This document shows positions 49,519 through 58,536 of a stretch of DNA of 64,000 nt, piece after piece. A program made the position numbers and the translations under genes. The notes under the pieces are model-generated. The model saw only the letters and a program-made list of their open reading frames with translations, searched no databases and was not told the DNA's origin. The DNA comes from Geminicoccus sp036263595 (GTDB taxonomy: Bacteria > Pseudomonadota > Alphaproteobacteria > Geminicoccales > Geminicoccaceae): positions 15,690 through 79,689 of the forward strand of contig NZ_DATAGQ010000167.1 of NCBI RefSeq assembly GCF_036263595.1, in the 5' to 3' direction. The stretch's first letter is position 1. Every line of letters begins with the position of its first letter.

Positions 49519-51409
49519 CATAGCCCTCCGCCACGTCCTCCTGCACGAGCTCGCGGTCGCGCTCCTGCGGGCTGCCATAGCCGCCGCCACCGGGCGTGAT
49601 CAGCAGGACTCGGTCCCCCGGCTCGAACACGACGTTGGCGTACTTGCTGGTCGACATCTTGTTGTGCAGCTCGCGCACCGTCGACCAGTCGTCGTGGCCG
49701 GCCTTCTTGACGCGCGTGCCGCCATTGCCGCCGAGCCCGCCGCCGAACAGCCCGTAGGGCTTCAGCTCGTGCCGGTCGCTGCATTGGCTGCCGGTGATTG
49801 GCACCGTGCGGATCAGGAGCGTGCGCTGGTAGCCGAGGCCACCCCGCCACTCGCCGGCCCCGCCCGAATCCTGGATGAGCTCGCAGTTCTCCACCATGAG
49901 CGGGAAGCGCGTCTCGAACACCTCGGTCGGGTTGAAGCGGCAGTTGCCGTTGATGGCGTTCACGCAGTCGTTGCCGTCATGGCCGAACCTTCCGCCCCAG
50001 CCGCCCGACATGATGTCGTAGCAGGCGAAGTACTCGTCATGGTCGGGATGGTCGCCGCCGAACACGAAGTTGGTGCTGGTCCCCGATTCCGAGGCCATCA
50101 CCCGCTCCGGCACGCATCCACCCATGGCCGCGATCACGATGTTGGCAAGGCGCGGATGGGTCTCGGTGTTCCCCGCCACCAGCGGCCCCGGATAGTCGAC
50201 GTTCACGACCTTGGCCGGTGGTGCGACCACCCGGATCGGGCGGAACGCGCCCGAGTTCTTCGGGATCGAGGCATCGGTGACGTGGAGGATGCCGTTATAG
50301 GTGGCACCCGTGGTCACGCCGAGCGTCGCGTTGATCGGCCCCTTGGCCTGCTCCGACGAGCGCGAGAAGTCGGCCACGACCTCGTCGCCCTGGACGTGGA
50401 CGTCGACCGCCAGCGTGAAGCCCTTGCGCTGGATGCCGTCGTTCTCGACGATGTCCTCGAAGGAATAGGTGCCGTCCGCGAAGCTCGCAAGCTCCGCGCG
50501 CATCCGCCGCTCGGCATAGTCCATCAGGTCTTCGCAGGTCTGCTTGAAGACGTCCTTGCCGTACTTGCGCACGATCTGGACGATGCGGTCCACGCCCAGG
50601 TTCACCGAGCCGATCATGGCGCGCAGGTCGCCATAGCTTTGCCGCGGCGTGCGGGTGTTGGCGAGGATCAGCTTCCAGACTTCCTCGACGTCCTTGCCGG
50701 CCTTCATGATCTTCACGGGCGGCACGCGCATGCCCTCATGGAAAATCTCGGTCGCCTCGCCGCAGAACGCTCCCGGCACCATGCCGCCGATCTCGGCGAT
50801 ATGCCCGATGCAGACCGCAAAGCCGAGCAGCTCGCCGTCCACGAAGAACGGCTTGAAGAAGGTGTGCTCCGGGCAATGGAGGCCGCCCCGGTAGGGGTCG
50901 TTGTGCAGGAGGATGTCACCCTCCTCCAGCGTGTCGAACGGGATCTCCTGGGCGCAGGTCTTGATGAGCAGCGGCATGCCGCCGATCATGGTCGGGCAGA
51001 ACTCGGCGCAGGCGATCATGTCGCCCTTGGCGTCGGCAAGGGCGCAGGTGAAGTCGAGCCCCTCGTTGAAGATCGTCGAGTACGACGTCTTCATGAGCAG
51101 GATGCCCATCTCCCGGCAGATCGACACCATGGTCGAATCCAGGATGTTCATGTTGACCATGTCGAGGGGCGCCAGCCGCTCGCCCTTGGCCGGATAGGCC
51201 GCCTCGAACGGGAGCTTCGGCTGCACGATCGGCAGCCTGGGGTTCTCCACCCCCTTGGCCTTCATCTCCGCCCACTCGACGCACCAGGGCGAGCAGAACA
51301 GGCCGGAAGCTTTCGGTCCCTTGCGGATCCCCTCGCCATAGACGAGCAGGCCGCAGTTCGCGCACTTGTTGTACTTTTCGACGTAGAAGCCGTTCTCGGA
51401 CATCCGCAT
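49475..51409 (-). CDS. hyuB: Hydantoinase subunit B (pair 2) with N-terminal Cys cluster
   Basis: A 644-residue HyuB protein. Residues ~85-640 are the usual domain: GDILLHNDPYRGGLHCPEHT, FAVCIGHIAEIGGMVPGAF and LLITPGGGGYGSPQERD. It also has about 80 extra N-terminal residues holding C16-x2-C19 (KCANCG) and C39-x3-C43 (LFCSPWC), a likely zinc ribbon. This recalls the small zinc-bearing gamma subunit of acetone carboxylases and may be a fusion. It ends the five-gene minus-strand operon, 15 bases after hyuA2. Confidence 0.88.
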   Translation of the reverse strand: MRMSENGFYVEKYNKCANCGLLVYGEGIRKGPKASGLFCSPWCVEWAEMKAKGVENPRLPIVQPKLPFEAAYPAKGERLAPLDMVNMNILDSTMVSICREMGILLMKTSYSTIFNEGLDFTCALADAKGDMIACAEFCPTMIGGMPLLIKTCAQEIPFDTLEEGDILLHNDPYRGGLHCPEHTFFKPFFVDGELLGFAVCIGHIAEIGGMVPGAFCGEATEIFHEGMRVPPVKIMKAGKDVEEVWKLILANTRTPRQSYGDLRAMIGSVNLGVDRIVQIVRKYGKDVFKQTCEDLMDYAERRMRAELASFADGTYSFEDIVENDGIQRKGFTLAVDVHVQGDEVVADFSRSSEQAKGPINATLGVTTGATYNGILHVTDASIPKNSGAFRPIRVVAPPAKVVNVDYPGPLVAGNTETHPRLANIVIAAMGGCVPERVMASESGTSTNFVFGGDHPDHDEYFACYDIMSGGWGGRFGHDGNDCVNAINGNCRFNPTEVFETRFPLMVENCELIQDSGGAGEWRGGLGYQRTLLIRTVPITGSQCSDRHELKPYGLFGGGLGGNGGTRVKKAGHDDWSTVRELHNKMSTSKYANVVFEPGDRVLLITPGGGGYGSPQERDRELVQEDVAEGYVSETAARSAYGWAG

Positions 51410-51424
51410 GGTGGCAGCTCCCGC

Positions 51425-53461
51425 TCAGCCCTGGATCGTGTCGATGAGAAGGTGGCCGTAATCGTCCACCGTCAGACGCTGGCCGGGGCAGACCACGCTG
51501 ACCGAGGCCGGCTCCTCCACGATGAGCGGCCCGTCCACCACATGCCCCGCCCGGAGCATGGCCCGGTCATAGACCGGCACGTCGAAGCGGCCCTGCACAT
51601 AGCCCACGCTGCGCCGGCTGGTCGGCACGGGCGGGCCCATCGCCTTGTCCAGTTTCGGCATCTCCGGCACGGCCGCGGCCGAGACGGCGGTCACCACAAA
51701 GTTCACGATCTCGATGATCTCGCCCTTGGTGGAAAAACCGAAGCGGGCCTTGTGGGTGTCGTGGAACTTCTGCCAGAGCTGCTCGATGTCGGCTTCGGGT
51801 GCGAGATCACTCTCGTCCACGGACAGTTCCAGCTCATAGTTCTGGCCGAGATAGCGCATCTCCAGGCTCCTCGAGATGGAGAGATCACCGGTGAACCCCT
51901 GGTCGGTCAGCTGCTGCTTCGCCTCGTCGACCAGCGAGGCCATGATCGACGCCGCCTTGGCCTTGTCGAACCGGTTGCTGGTCAGCTGCGCGGTGCGCTG
52001 CCGGTCGACCCGGGCCTGGGTCATGATGAAGCCGAACGCCGAGAACTGGCCCGGATGGTTCGGCACGATGCCGCGCGGAATGCCCATGTCGATCATCAGC
52101 TCGCCGACATGGAGCGGCCCGGCGCCACCGAACGTGCAGAGCGTGAAGTCGCGCGGATCGAGGCCACCCTCGATCAGCACCGAGCGCAGGGCGCCTACCA
52201 TGTTGCTGTTGGCGATGCGCACGATCGAGATCGCGGTCTGCTCGATGTCCTGGCCCAGCGCCTCGGCCACGCCGGCCACCGCAGCACGCGCCCGCTCCGC
52301 GTCGAGCTTCATCCGCCCGCCCAGGAAGTTGTTCGGGTCGATCCGCCCGAGCAGCACGTTGGCATCCGTGACGGTCGGGATGTCGCCCTTGCCGTAGCAG
52401 GCAGGGCCAGGATTGGCGCCGGCACTCTGCGGCCCCACCCGCAGCATCCCACCCTTGTCGATCCAGGCGATCGAGCCGCCACCCGCACCGATCGTGCGGA
52501 TGTCGATGATCGGGATCTGGATGGGCACGCCCCACTCGATCTCGAATGCTGTCGTGAAGCGCTCCTGCCCGTCCAGGATCACCGAGACATCGGTGGACGT
52601 GCCGCCCATGTCGAGCGTGACCAGATGCTCGATGCCGGTGAGCCGCGCCACGTGCCGGCTGGCGATCACGCCACCGGTCGGCCCCGACACCACCAGGTTC
52701 ACCGGTGCCGCCGCCGCCGCGTCCAAAGTCATCTCGCCGCCGTTCGACTTGATGACGACCGTCGGCGCGGTCAGCCCCGCCTCGTTCAGCCGCTGCCGCA
52801 TCGAGCCCATCTGCTTGCTGACGATCGGCTTCAGGTACGCGTCTGCCAGCGTGGTCGAGGCCCGCTCGTACTCCTTCCACTTCGGCAGGACGTCGTAGGA
52901 GATCGAGATCGGCATGTCCGGCAAGGCCTCGGACAGGATCTCCTTGATCCGCAGTTCGTGCGCCGGATTGAGATAGGAGAACAGGGTGCAGACCGCGACC
53001 GCACCGATCTCCGGCGTCGCCTTGATCGTCGCCGCCAGTGCTCGGACTTCCGCCTCGTCCAGCGGCTTCAGTACCGCACCATAGGCATCGATGCGCTCGT
53101 CCAGCTCGAAGCAGTGCCGGCGCTTGGCGAGCGGCTTCGGCTTCACCCAAGACATGTCGTAGTGATACTTGCGATTGCCGCGCTGGATGAAGATGACGTC
53201 CTTGAACCCCTTGGTCGTCACATAGGCGACCGTGGCACCCTTGCGCTCCAGGATGGCGTTGGTGGCGACGGTGGTGCCCAGGCGCATGTGCTCGACCGCC
53301 CCGTCGCTCTCCCGGTAACGCCCAAGTCCGCCCACGATACCGACCACCGGATCAGTCGGCGTCGACAGCTCCTTCCAGACCTCGATCTTCTGCTTCTCCC
53401 GGTCGTACGCGACGAAGTCCGTGAACGTGCCGCCGACGTCGATGCCCAGCGCGTGGGTCAT
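51425..53461 (-). CDS. hyuA: Hydantoinase/oxoprolinase subunit A (pair 2)
   Basis: A 678-residue HyuA protein. ATP-binding parts are HALGIDVGGTFTDFVAYDRE, RLGTTVATNAILERKGATVA, LVTLDMGGTSTDVSVILDGQ and RTIGAGGGSIAWIDKGGM, with DFTLCTFGGAGPLHVGELMI. It forms a heteromer with HyuB2, whose gene starts 15 bases later. It follows the aminotransferase gene by 21 bases in the same operon. The substrate is not readable. Confidence 0.9.
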   Translation of the reverse strand: MTHALGIDVGGTFTDFVAYDREKQKIEVWKELSTPTDPVVGIVGGLGRYRESDGAVEHMRLGTTVATNAILERKGATVAYVTTKGFKDVIFIQRGNRKYHYDMSWVKPKPLAKRRHCFELDERIDAYGAVLKPLDEAEVRALAATIKATPEIGAVAVCTLFSYLNPAHELRIKEILSEALPDMPISISYDVLPKWKEYERASTTLADAYLKPIVSKQMGSMRQRLNEAGLTAPTVVIKSNGGEMTLDAAAAAPVNLVVSGPTGGVIASRHVARLTGIEHLVTLDMGGTSTDVSVILDGQERFTTAFEIEWGVPIQIPIIDIRTIGAGGGSIAWIDKGGMLRVGPQSAGANPGPACYGKGDIPTVTDANVLLGRIDPNNFLGGRMKLDAERARAAVAGVAEALGQDIEQTAISIVRIANSNMVGALRSVLIEGGLDPRDFTLCTFGGAGPLHVGELMIDMGIPRGIVPNHPGQFSAFGFIMTQARVDRQRTAQLTSNRFDKAKAASIMASLVDEAKQQLTDQGFTGDLSISRSLEMRYLGQNYELELSVDESDLAPEADIEQLWQKFHDTHKARFGFSTKGEIIEIVNFVVTAVSAAAVPEMPKLDKAMGPPVPTSRRSVGYVQGRFDVPVYDRAMLRAGHVVDGPLIVEEPASVSVVCPGQRLTVDDYGHLLIDTIQG

Positions 53462-53482
53462 GGATCTTGTTCTCCTTGGGCC

Positions 53483-54406
53483 TCAGGGCTTTGCTGCATA
53501 GTCGATCGGCGTCGCGTGCCACCCCTGACGCCGCTTCTCCCAGAATGTCTCGCGCAGCCTGGCGGAGATCGGTCCTGGCCGGTCGTTGCCGAGGATGCGC
53601 GTGCCCAGCCGGCTGGCCGGCATCACGCCGCCCGCCGTGGTCGAGAAGAAGATCTCGTCGGCCTCTTCCAGCTCGGCCCGCGAAATCGGCCGGATGGCGT
53701 GCGGGATGCCGAGATCCTCGCACAACTCCTTCACCGACAGCCGCGTGATCCCCTCCAGCGCCCCCTTGGGCGGGCTGACGACGGTGCCGTCGATCACCGC
53801 GAACACGTTGTAGCCCGGCCCCTCCGTGAGGTTGCCTTCCTGGTCGAGCAGCACGGCCGTTTCGAACCCGGCATCGTGCGCCTCGAACAGGGCCTGTGTC
53901 AGGTCGCCCCAGTGGAAGTTCTTCACGGTCGGGTCGACCGATTCCGGCGGGATGCGCGGCGTCTTCGCAATCATGGCATGGACGCCGCGCGCCTGCTGCT
54001 CCTCCGAGAACAGCCAGACCCACGGGATCGCGAAGCAGACTAGGTAGGCCCGCCCATAGGCCGGATGATAGGGCAGGCCCGGCGCCGGCTTGCCGCGCAC
54101 GCAGTCCATGGCGACATAGGCTTCGCGCAAGCCCGTGCGCCGCACGAGGTCGGTCAGGATGCGCTTGATGTCCTCGTCGCTTTCCTCCGGCTTCAGCCGG
54201 AGCTTCTCCATCGAGCGGCGGAAGCGCTTGACGTGGTCGTCCAGCCGGAAGAACGCCCCGAAATATACGCCGACCACGTCGTAGGTGACATCCGAGCGCC
54301 GGTAGCCCCAGTCGGTGATGGGGATCTTCGCCTGCTTGATCGGCGTCACCACCCCGTCGACATAGGCCGCACCGGCCGACCAGTCGGCCACTTCCGAACC
54401 CTGCAT
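53483..54406 (-). CDS. Class IV aminotransferase (PLP fold type IV)
   Basis: A 307-residue fold type IV transaminase. The PLP Lys lies in VKNFHWGDLTQALFEAHD. Other conserved parts are TDWGYRRSDVTYDVVGVYFG (phosphate-side strand), LTEGPGYNVFAVIDG, and DEIFFSTTAGGVMPASRLG. It groups with branched-chain aminotransferase, D-amino acid transaminase and (R)-amine transaminase relatives. Its location between two hydantoinase pairs, 21 bases each side, suggests it removes or adds the amino group of the ring-opened product. Stereochemistry is unknown. Confidence 0.85.
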   Translation of the reverse strand: MQGSEVADWSAGAAYVDGVVTPIKQAKIPITDWGYRRSDVTYDVVGVYFGAFFRLDDHVKRFRRSMEKLRLKPEESDEDIKRILTDLVRRTGLREAYVAMDCVRGKPAPGLPYHPAYGRAYLVCFAIPWVWLFSEEQQARGVHAMIAKTPRIPPESVDPTVKNFHWGDLTQALFEAHDAGFETAVLLDQEGNLTEGPGYNVFAVIDGTVVSPPKGALEGITRLSVKELCEDLGIPHAIRPISRAELEEADEIFFSTTAGGVMPASRLGTRILGNDRPGPISARLRETFWEKRRQGWHATPIDYAAKP

Positions 54407-54427
54407 GATGTCGTTCCCCCCGGCGGC

Positions 54428-56299
54428 TCAGGCCGCCATTGCTGCCCGGCGCGCCGCCGTCGCCGCCTCATCCACGGCCAGGTCCTGCCCCTCGCCCGAC
54501 ACCACCACGCCATAGACGTCCCGCGCCCGCTCGACCGTCACCCAGCCTTCCCGCACGTCATGCAGCACCCGCTCCGGCGCCCTATTGCAGGGCAGCCCAT
54601 AGCCACCGCCGCCCGACGACCGCGACACGACATACTCGCCCGGCCGCAGCGTCACGCCGTAACAGGCCGGCAGCTTGGTGAGCGACCCGTCCAACTCGCG
54701 CTTGAGGGCCTGCGACAGGGCACCCGGCCCGCCGCCCTGCGCACCCAGCGCCGGGTTGATCGTCCCATCGGCCGTGTAGAGCACGTCCATGGTGCAGCCC
54801 TCGACCGGCCCGAACTCGGCATAGGCCGAGGGCGCGCCCCGGAACTCCCCTGCACCCTCGGTATCGGCCAGGATCTCGCGCCGCTTCACGAAGACGGGGT
54901 GGTGCAGCTCGTCGACCTCGATGCTGTCCTGCCGGCACAGGCCGGCATTGCCGACATGGATGATCGACAGGAAGCCGTCAGTGACCGGCGTGCCCGCCCC
55001 GCCGGTGCAGCCCAGGAAGATCTGGTTCACGAACGGCGCATCGTCGTGGCGCGGGTCCTTGCCCGAGATCACGCCCATGGCCGGCGGCATGATCGGTCCC
55101 GTCTCGGCCATGCCGAAGCCGGGGGCGATCTCCGCCATGGCCCGCTGCACGGGATTGGCCACCCGGTCCGCAAGGTTGGTCGTCGCCACCGAGCAGGAAT
55201 GCGGATGCCGCGGGATGCCGACCACGCAGTTCTCCCGCAAGAGCACCTCGACCCGCCGGAAGCTCCCGGCATTGGCCGGCACGCTATGGTCGAGGATGCC
55301 GTTGTAGATCCCGACCATGGCCGCGGTGCGGGCACAGCCTTCCGACAGGTTCAGGCCGCAGGGCTGGCAGTCGATATTGTCGCGCAGGTCCACCACGATC
55401 TTGCCGGCGGCGGCATCGATCTCGACATCGACCTTGACCGGGATCCCGTCCGGTACGCCCGGGAACGGATCGTGCGCAGAATGGACCGTCACCTTGCCCG
55501 ATGGCAGCCGGCCGATCGCGTCGATCATCTTCTTTTCGGAATAGTCGAACCAGGCCGCGGAATACTGGTCCAGCGTTTCCCAGCCGACCTCCGCGCCAAG
55601 GCCCAGCAACTCCCGCTCGCCGATCCGAACGGCCCCCAGCGTCGCCAGGTAGTCGCCCCACCATTGTTCCGGCACACGGATGCGCGACCGGCACATGCGG
55701 ATCAGGTCCTCGTTGTTCTTGTACTCCGACTGGATCTTCGCCGCGGAGAAGATCAGCGCCCCCTCTTCGTACACGTCCACCGCATGGCCCATATACGTGG
55801 TCGGCCGCGAGTTGCCGCAGTCCGCCTGGTGCGCCTTGGCCAGCACGAAGAAGCGCAGCGTGCCGCCCTCGTCCACCACCGGAACGATCAGGCAGTGGTC
55901 GGCCGGATGCGAATCGCCTTCGTACGGGCTGTTATGGAGGAAGCAGTCGCCCGCCTTCAGCGTCGGGTGATACTTCTTCACGGTCTCGCACATGATGTCC
56001 GGCCCGATCAGCGTATGGATCGGCAGGCTCTCCGCGCTGGCCAGGAGCTGGCAGTCGGCGGTCAGGACCACGCAGGAAAAGTCGTGAGCCGTGTTCAGCA
56101 CGCCTGACCGCGCCGTGCGGAACAGGGTGTTCTGCATCTTGCGGGCGATGCTCTCCAGTCGGTTGGAGATGATCGCCATCCGGACACCTTCGCGGGCCCA
56201 GCCGGCACGCTGTTCGGAGGCAGCTTCGGGAACGGCCATCGGTTCTTGCCCTGCAGGTTGCGTGGACGCATTGCGGTGCGCTTGCGGGGAGGTGGACAT
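54428..56299 (-). CDS. hyuB: Hydantoinase/oxoprolinase subunit B (pair 3)
   Basis: A 623-residue HyuB protein. Domain parts are AIISNRLESIARKMQNTLFR, GDCFLHNSPYEGDSHPADHC, FVLAKAHQADCGNSRPTTYM and YVVSRSSGGGGYGLPCNRAP. The first ~40 residues (to GWAREGVR) are low complexity and a later Met may be the true start. It pairs with HyuA3 immediately upstream in the operon, 15 bases apart, and is followed by the aminotransferase. Confidence 0.88.
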   Translation of the reverse strand: MSTSPQAHRNASTQPAGQEPMAVPEAASEQRAGWAREGVRMAIISNRLESIARKMQNTLFRTARSGVLNTAHDFSCVVLTADCQLLASAESLPIHTLIGPDIMCETVKKYHPTLKAGDCFLHNSPYEGDSHPADHCLIVPVVDEGGTLRFFVLAKAHQADCGNSRPTTYMGHAVDVYEEGALIFSAAKIQSEYKNNEDLIRMCRSRIRVPEQWWGDYLATLGAVRIGERELLGLGAEVGWETLDQYSAAWFDYSEKKMIDAIGRLPSGKVTVHSAHDPFPGVPDGIPVKVDVEIDAAAGKIVVDLRDNIDCQPCGLNLSEGCARTAAMVGIYNGILDHSVPANAGSFRRVEVLLRENCVVGIPRHPHSCSVATTNLADRVANPVQRAMAEIAPGFGMAETGPIMPPAMGVISGKDPRHDDAPFVNQIFLGCTGGAGTPVTDGFLSIIHVGNAGLCRQDSIEVDELHHPVFVKRREILADTEGAGEFRGAPSAYAEFGPVEGCTMDVLYTADGTINPALGAQGGGPGALSQALKRELDGSLTKLPACYGVTLRPGEYVVSRSSGGGGYGLPCNRAPERVLHDVREGWVTVERARDVYGVVVSGEGQDLAVDEAATAARRAAMAA

Positions 56300-56314
56300 G
56301 GGCAGGCGGCCTCC

Positions 56315-58378
56315 TCAGAAGCCGACCCGCAGCCCGCCGCCCGGGGTGCGCACCGCCACGGCACCCGGATCGACGACCACGGTCGTGAACGACGATTCGA
56401 TGATGGCCGGACCTGCCACCGGCTCGCCGGCCTCCATGGCCTCGAACCGGGCAACCGGCGCATCGACCCAGCCGGTGCTCGCGAAGTAGATCGGGCGCCG
56501 GGACATGATCGCGCCCGTGTCCTTGACGACCGGCAACCGGCCGGTGCCGCCCTCGCGCAGCCGGCACTGCACCTTCGCACGCCAAGTCACGAACTCGACC
56601 TCCGAGTTCGGGTCGCTGATCTCGAAGATGCTCTTGTGCGTCGCGTGGAAGGCCTGCTTCAGGGCATCCAGTTCTGCCGCATTGTTGATCCGGCCCGACG
56701 CCATCGGCACCTCGATCTCCCAGATCTGGTGGGGATAGCGGGCCTCCACCGAAAACTCGGTGACGGTTTCGAGCGCACCTTCGCCCGGTCCGGCGGCGAA
56801 TGCGGCACAGCGCTCCGCGAGCCTGGCCAGCACCTCGTTCACCTTGTCGAACGAGAAGCGGGCGCTGGTGGCAAACAGCATCTGTGCATAGTCGGACGAG
56901 AGCTCGGACATGAGCGCACCCGCCGCACTGAGCACGGCGCCCGCTTCCGGGATGAGCACGCTGGCACAACCCAGCCGCCTGCCGACCGCCACGGCGTTCA
57001 GGCCCGCCGCTCCACCGCCACCGACCAGCACGGCCGAGGTGGGATCGATCCCCTGGTTGACCGTGATCTCGTCGATGGCACCCACCATCTTCTCGGTCGC
57101 AAGCGCCAGCACGGATGCGGCCGCCTCCTCGACCGACAGGCCGAGCTTCGACGCGACCTTCTCCTTCAGTGCCGCCACGGCCGCATCCCGGTCGAGTGCC
57201 ATGGCCCCGCCCAGGAAGAAGTCCGGATCGATATAGCCCAGGATCAGGGAGCAGTCGGTGACGGTCGGCTCGGTGCCGCCCTTGCCGTAGGCGACCGGAC
57301 CGGGCGTGGAGCCGGCGCTCTTCGGCCCCACCCGCAAGAGGCCGCCCGAATCCACCCAGGCGATCGAGCCGCCGCCCGCCCCGATGCTCTTCACGTCCAC
57401 GGACGGAAAGCCGGTCATGTGGCCACGGAAGCGCTGGCCGAGCCACGTCTCGCGCGTCCACGGGATGCGTCCGTCGCGGACCAGGCTGACGTCGTAGGAG
57501 GTGCCGCCCGTATCGGCGACGATCGCCACCGCGTTGCCGACGTCGCGCTCGGCATAGAACCGGCCGGCGACCGGGGCCATGGCGGGGCCGGAGTTGATCG
57601 AGTGGATGGGTGCCCGCGCCACCGCCTCGGCATCCATGATCCCGCCACCGGAGGTCACCATCAGCGTCCGTCCGGTGAAACCTGCTTCCCGGAGCCGGTT
57701 GGTCAGCCCGTTCAGGTACTTGAACATCAAGGGCTTCAAGGACGCGTCGATCACTGTCGCCGAGGCGCGCCGGTATTCGCGCAAGGTCGGGTTCAGGACA
57801 TGCGACAGCGTCACCGACACGTTCGGCAGGTGCTGCGCCAGCAATTCGCCGATCCGCCGCTCGTGCGCACTGTTCAGCACCGACCAGAGCAGGCAGACGC
57901 CGACCGCCTCGACATCCAGCGCGCGCAGCCGCTCGATGATCCCTAGCACCGCCGCCTCGTCGAGCGGCTTCACGACGCGGCCTTCGGCGTCGATCCGCTC
58001 CGGCACCTCGAAGGTGAGGCGGCGCGGCACATACGGCTCAGGGTAGGGCACGGTGAAGTTGAACGGCTCGATCCGTCCGCCCTCGCGCATGACCAGGACG
58101 TCGGGATGACCCTCGGTCGTGAGAAAAGCGGTCCTGGCCGTGTTGCCGGTCAGGATCGCATTGATCGCCCGGGTCGTGCCGTGGACGAACATGCTGGCAC
58201 GGGAAAGGAAGGTGCTGCGGTCCACGCCGTCATGTTGCGCAGCAAGTGCCAGCGCATCGAGCACACCGCGCACCGGATCGTCCGGAGTCGTGGATGCCTT
58301 GAACAGGCGGATCTCGTCGCCGTCCTCTACCACCAGGTCGGTGAAGGTACCGCCGGTATCACACGCCAGCCGCATCAT
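56315..58378 (-). CDS. hyuA: Hydantoinase/oxoprolinase subunit A (pair 3)
   Basis: A 687-residue HyuA protein that leads the five-gene operon. ATP motifs are MRLACDTGGTFTDLVVEDGD, MFVHGTTRAINAILTGNTAR, VAIVADTGGTSYDVSLVRDG and KSIGAGGGSIAWVDSGGLL. The first loop has DTGGTFTD in place of the usual DVGGTFTD. The start at 58378 lies 41 bases from the operator palindrome. Confidence 0.9.
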   Translation of the reverse strand: MMRLACDTGGTFTDLVVEDGDEIRLFKASTTPDDPVRGVLDALALAAQHDGVDRSTFLSRASMFVHGTTRAINAILTGNTARTAFLTTEGHPDVLVMREGGRIEPFNFTVPYPEPYVPRRLTFEVPERIDAEGRVVKPLDEAAVLGIIERLRALDVEAVGVCLLWSVLNSAHERRIGELLAQHLPNVSVTLSHVLNPTLREYRRASATVIDASLKPLMFKYLNGLTNRLREAGFTGRTLMVTSGGGIMDAEAVARAPIHSINSGPAMAPVAGRFYAERDVGNAVAIVADTGGTSYDVSLVRDGRIPWTRETWLGQRFRGHMTGFPSVDVKSIGAGGGSIAWVDSGGLLRVGPKSAGSTPGPVAYGKGGTEPTVTDCSLILGYIDPDFFLGGAMALDRDAAVAALKEKVASKLGLSVEEAAASVLALATEKMVGAIDEITVNQGIDPTSAVLVGGGGAAGLNAVAVGRRLGCASVLIPEAGAVLSAAGALMSELSSDYAQMLFATSARFSFDKVNEVLARLAERCAAFAAGPGEGALETVTEFSVEARYPHQIWEIEVPMASGRINNAAELDALKQAFHATHKSIFEISDPNSEVEFVTWRAKVQCRLREGGTGRLPVVKDTGAIMSRRPIYFASTGWVDAPVARFEAMEAGEPVAGPAIIESSFTTVVVDPGAVAVRTPGGGLRVGF

Positions 58379-58418
58379 CGCTGTTCCTCCTCCCCGTTTC
58401 GTGGAAGGGTAGTAGCCC

Positions 58419-58428
58419 TGTGATCACA
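58419..58428. promoter_or_regulatory. TGTGATCACA operator, hyu2/3 operon and chaperonin
   Basis: A perfect palindrome in the 158 bases between divergent hyuA3 and the chaperonin gene. On the minus strand CTTGCC and TACTAC boxes flank it with a 16-base spacer, so it likely overlaps the hyuA3 promoter. Confidence 0.7.
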
Positions 58429-58536
58429 GAGGCAAGTCCCACCACAGGGCAGCAAGACCTGTGCCATGATCAACGGCTCATTCCATGGCATGTACTGTGC
58501 AACGGCTGGGCCGGGATGTTGTTGGAGAGGGTGACG

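Noticed and set aside
49175..54043. Very long antisense open frame across hyuB2, hyuA2 and the aminotransferase
   Set aside because: It is opposite to three well-recognised genes, has no domain, and arises because high-GC codon use suppresses stops on the other strand.
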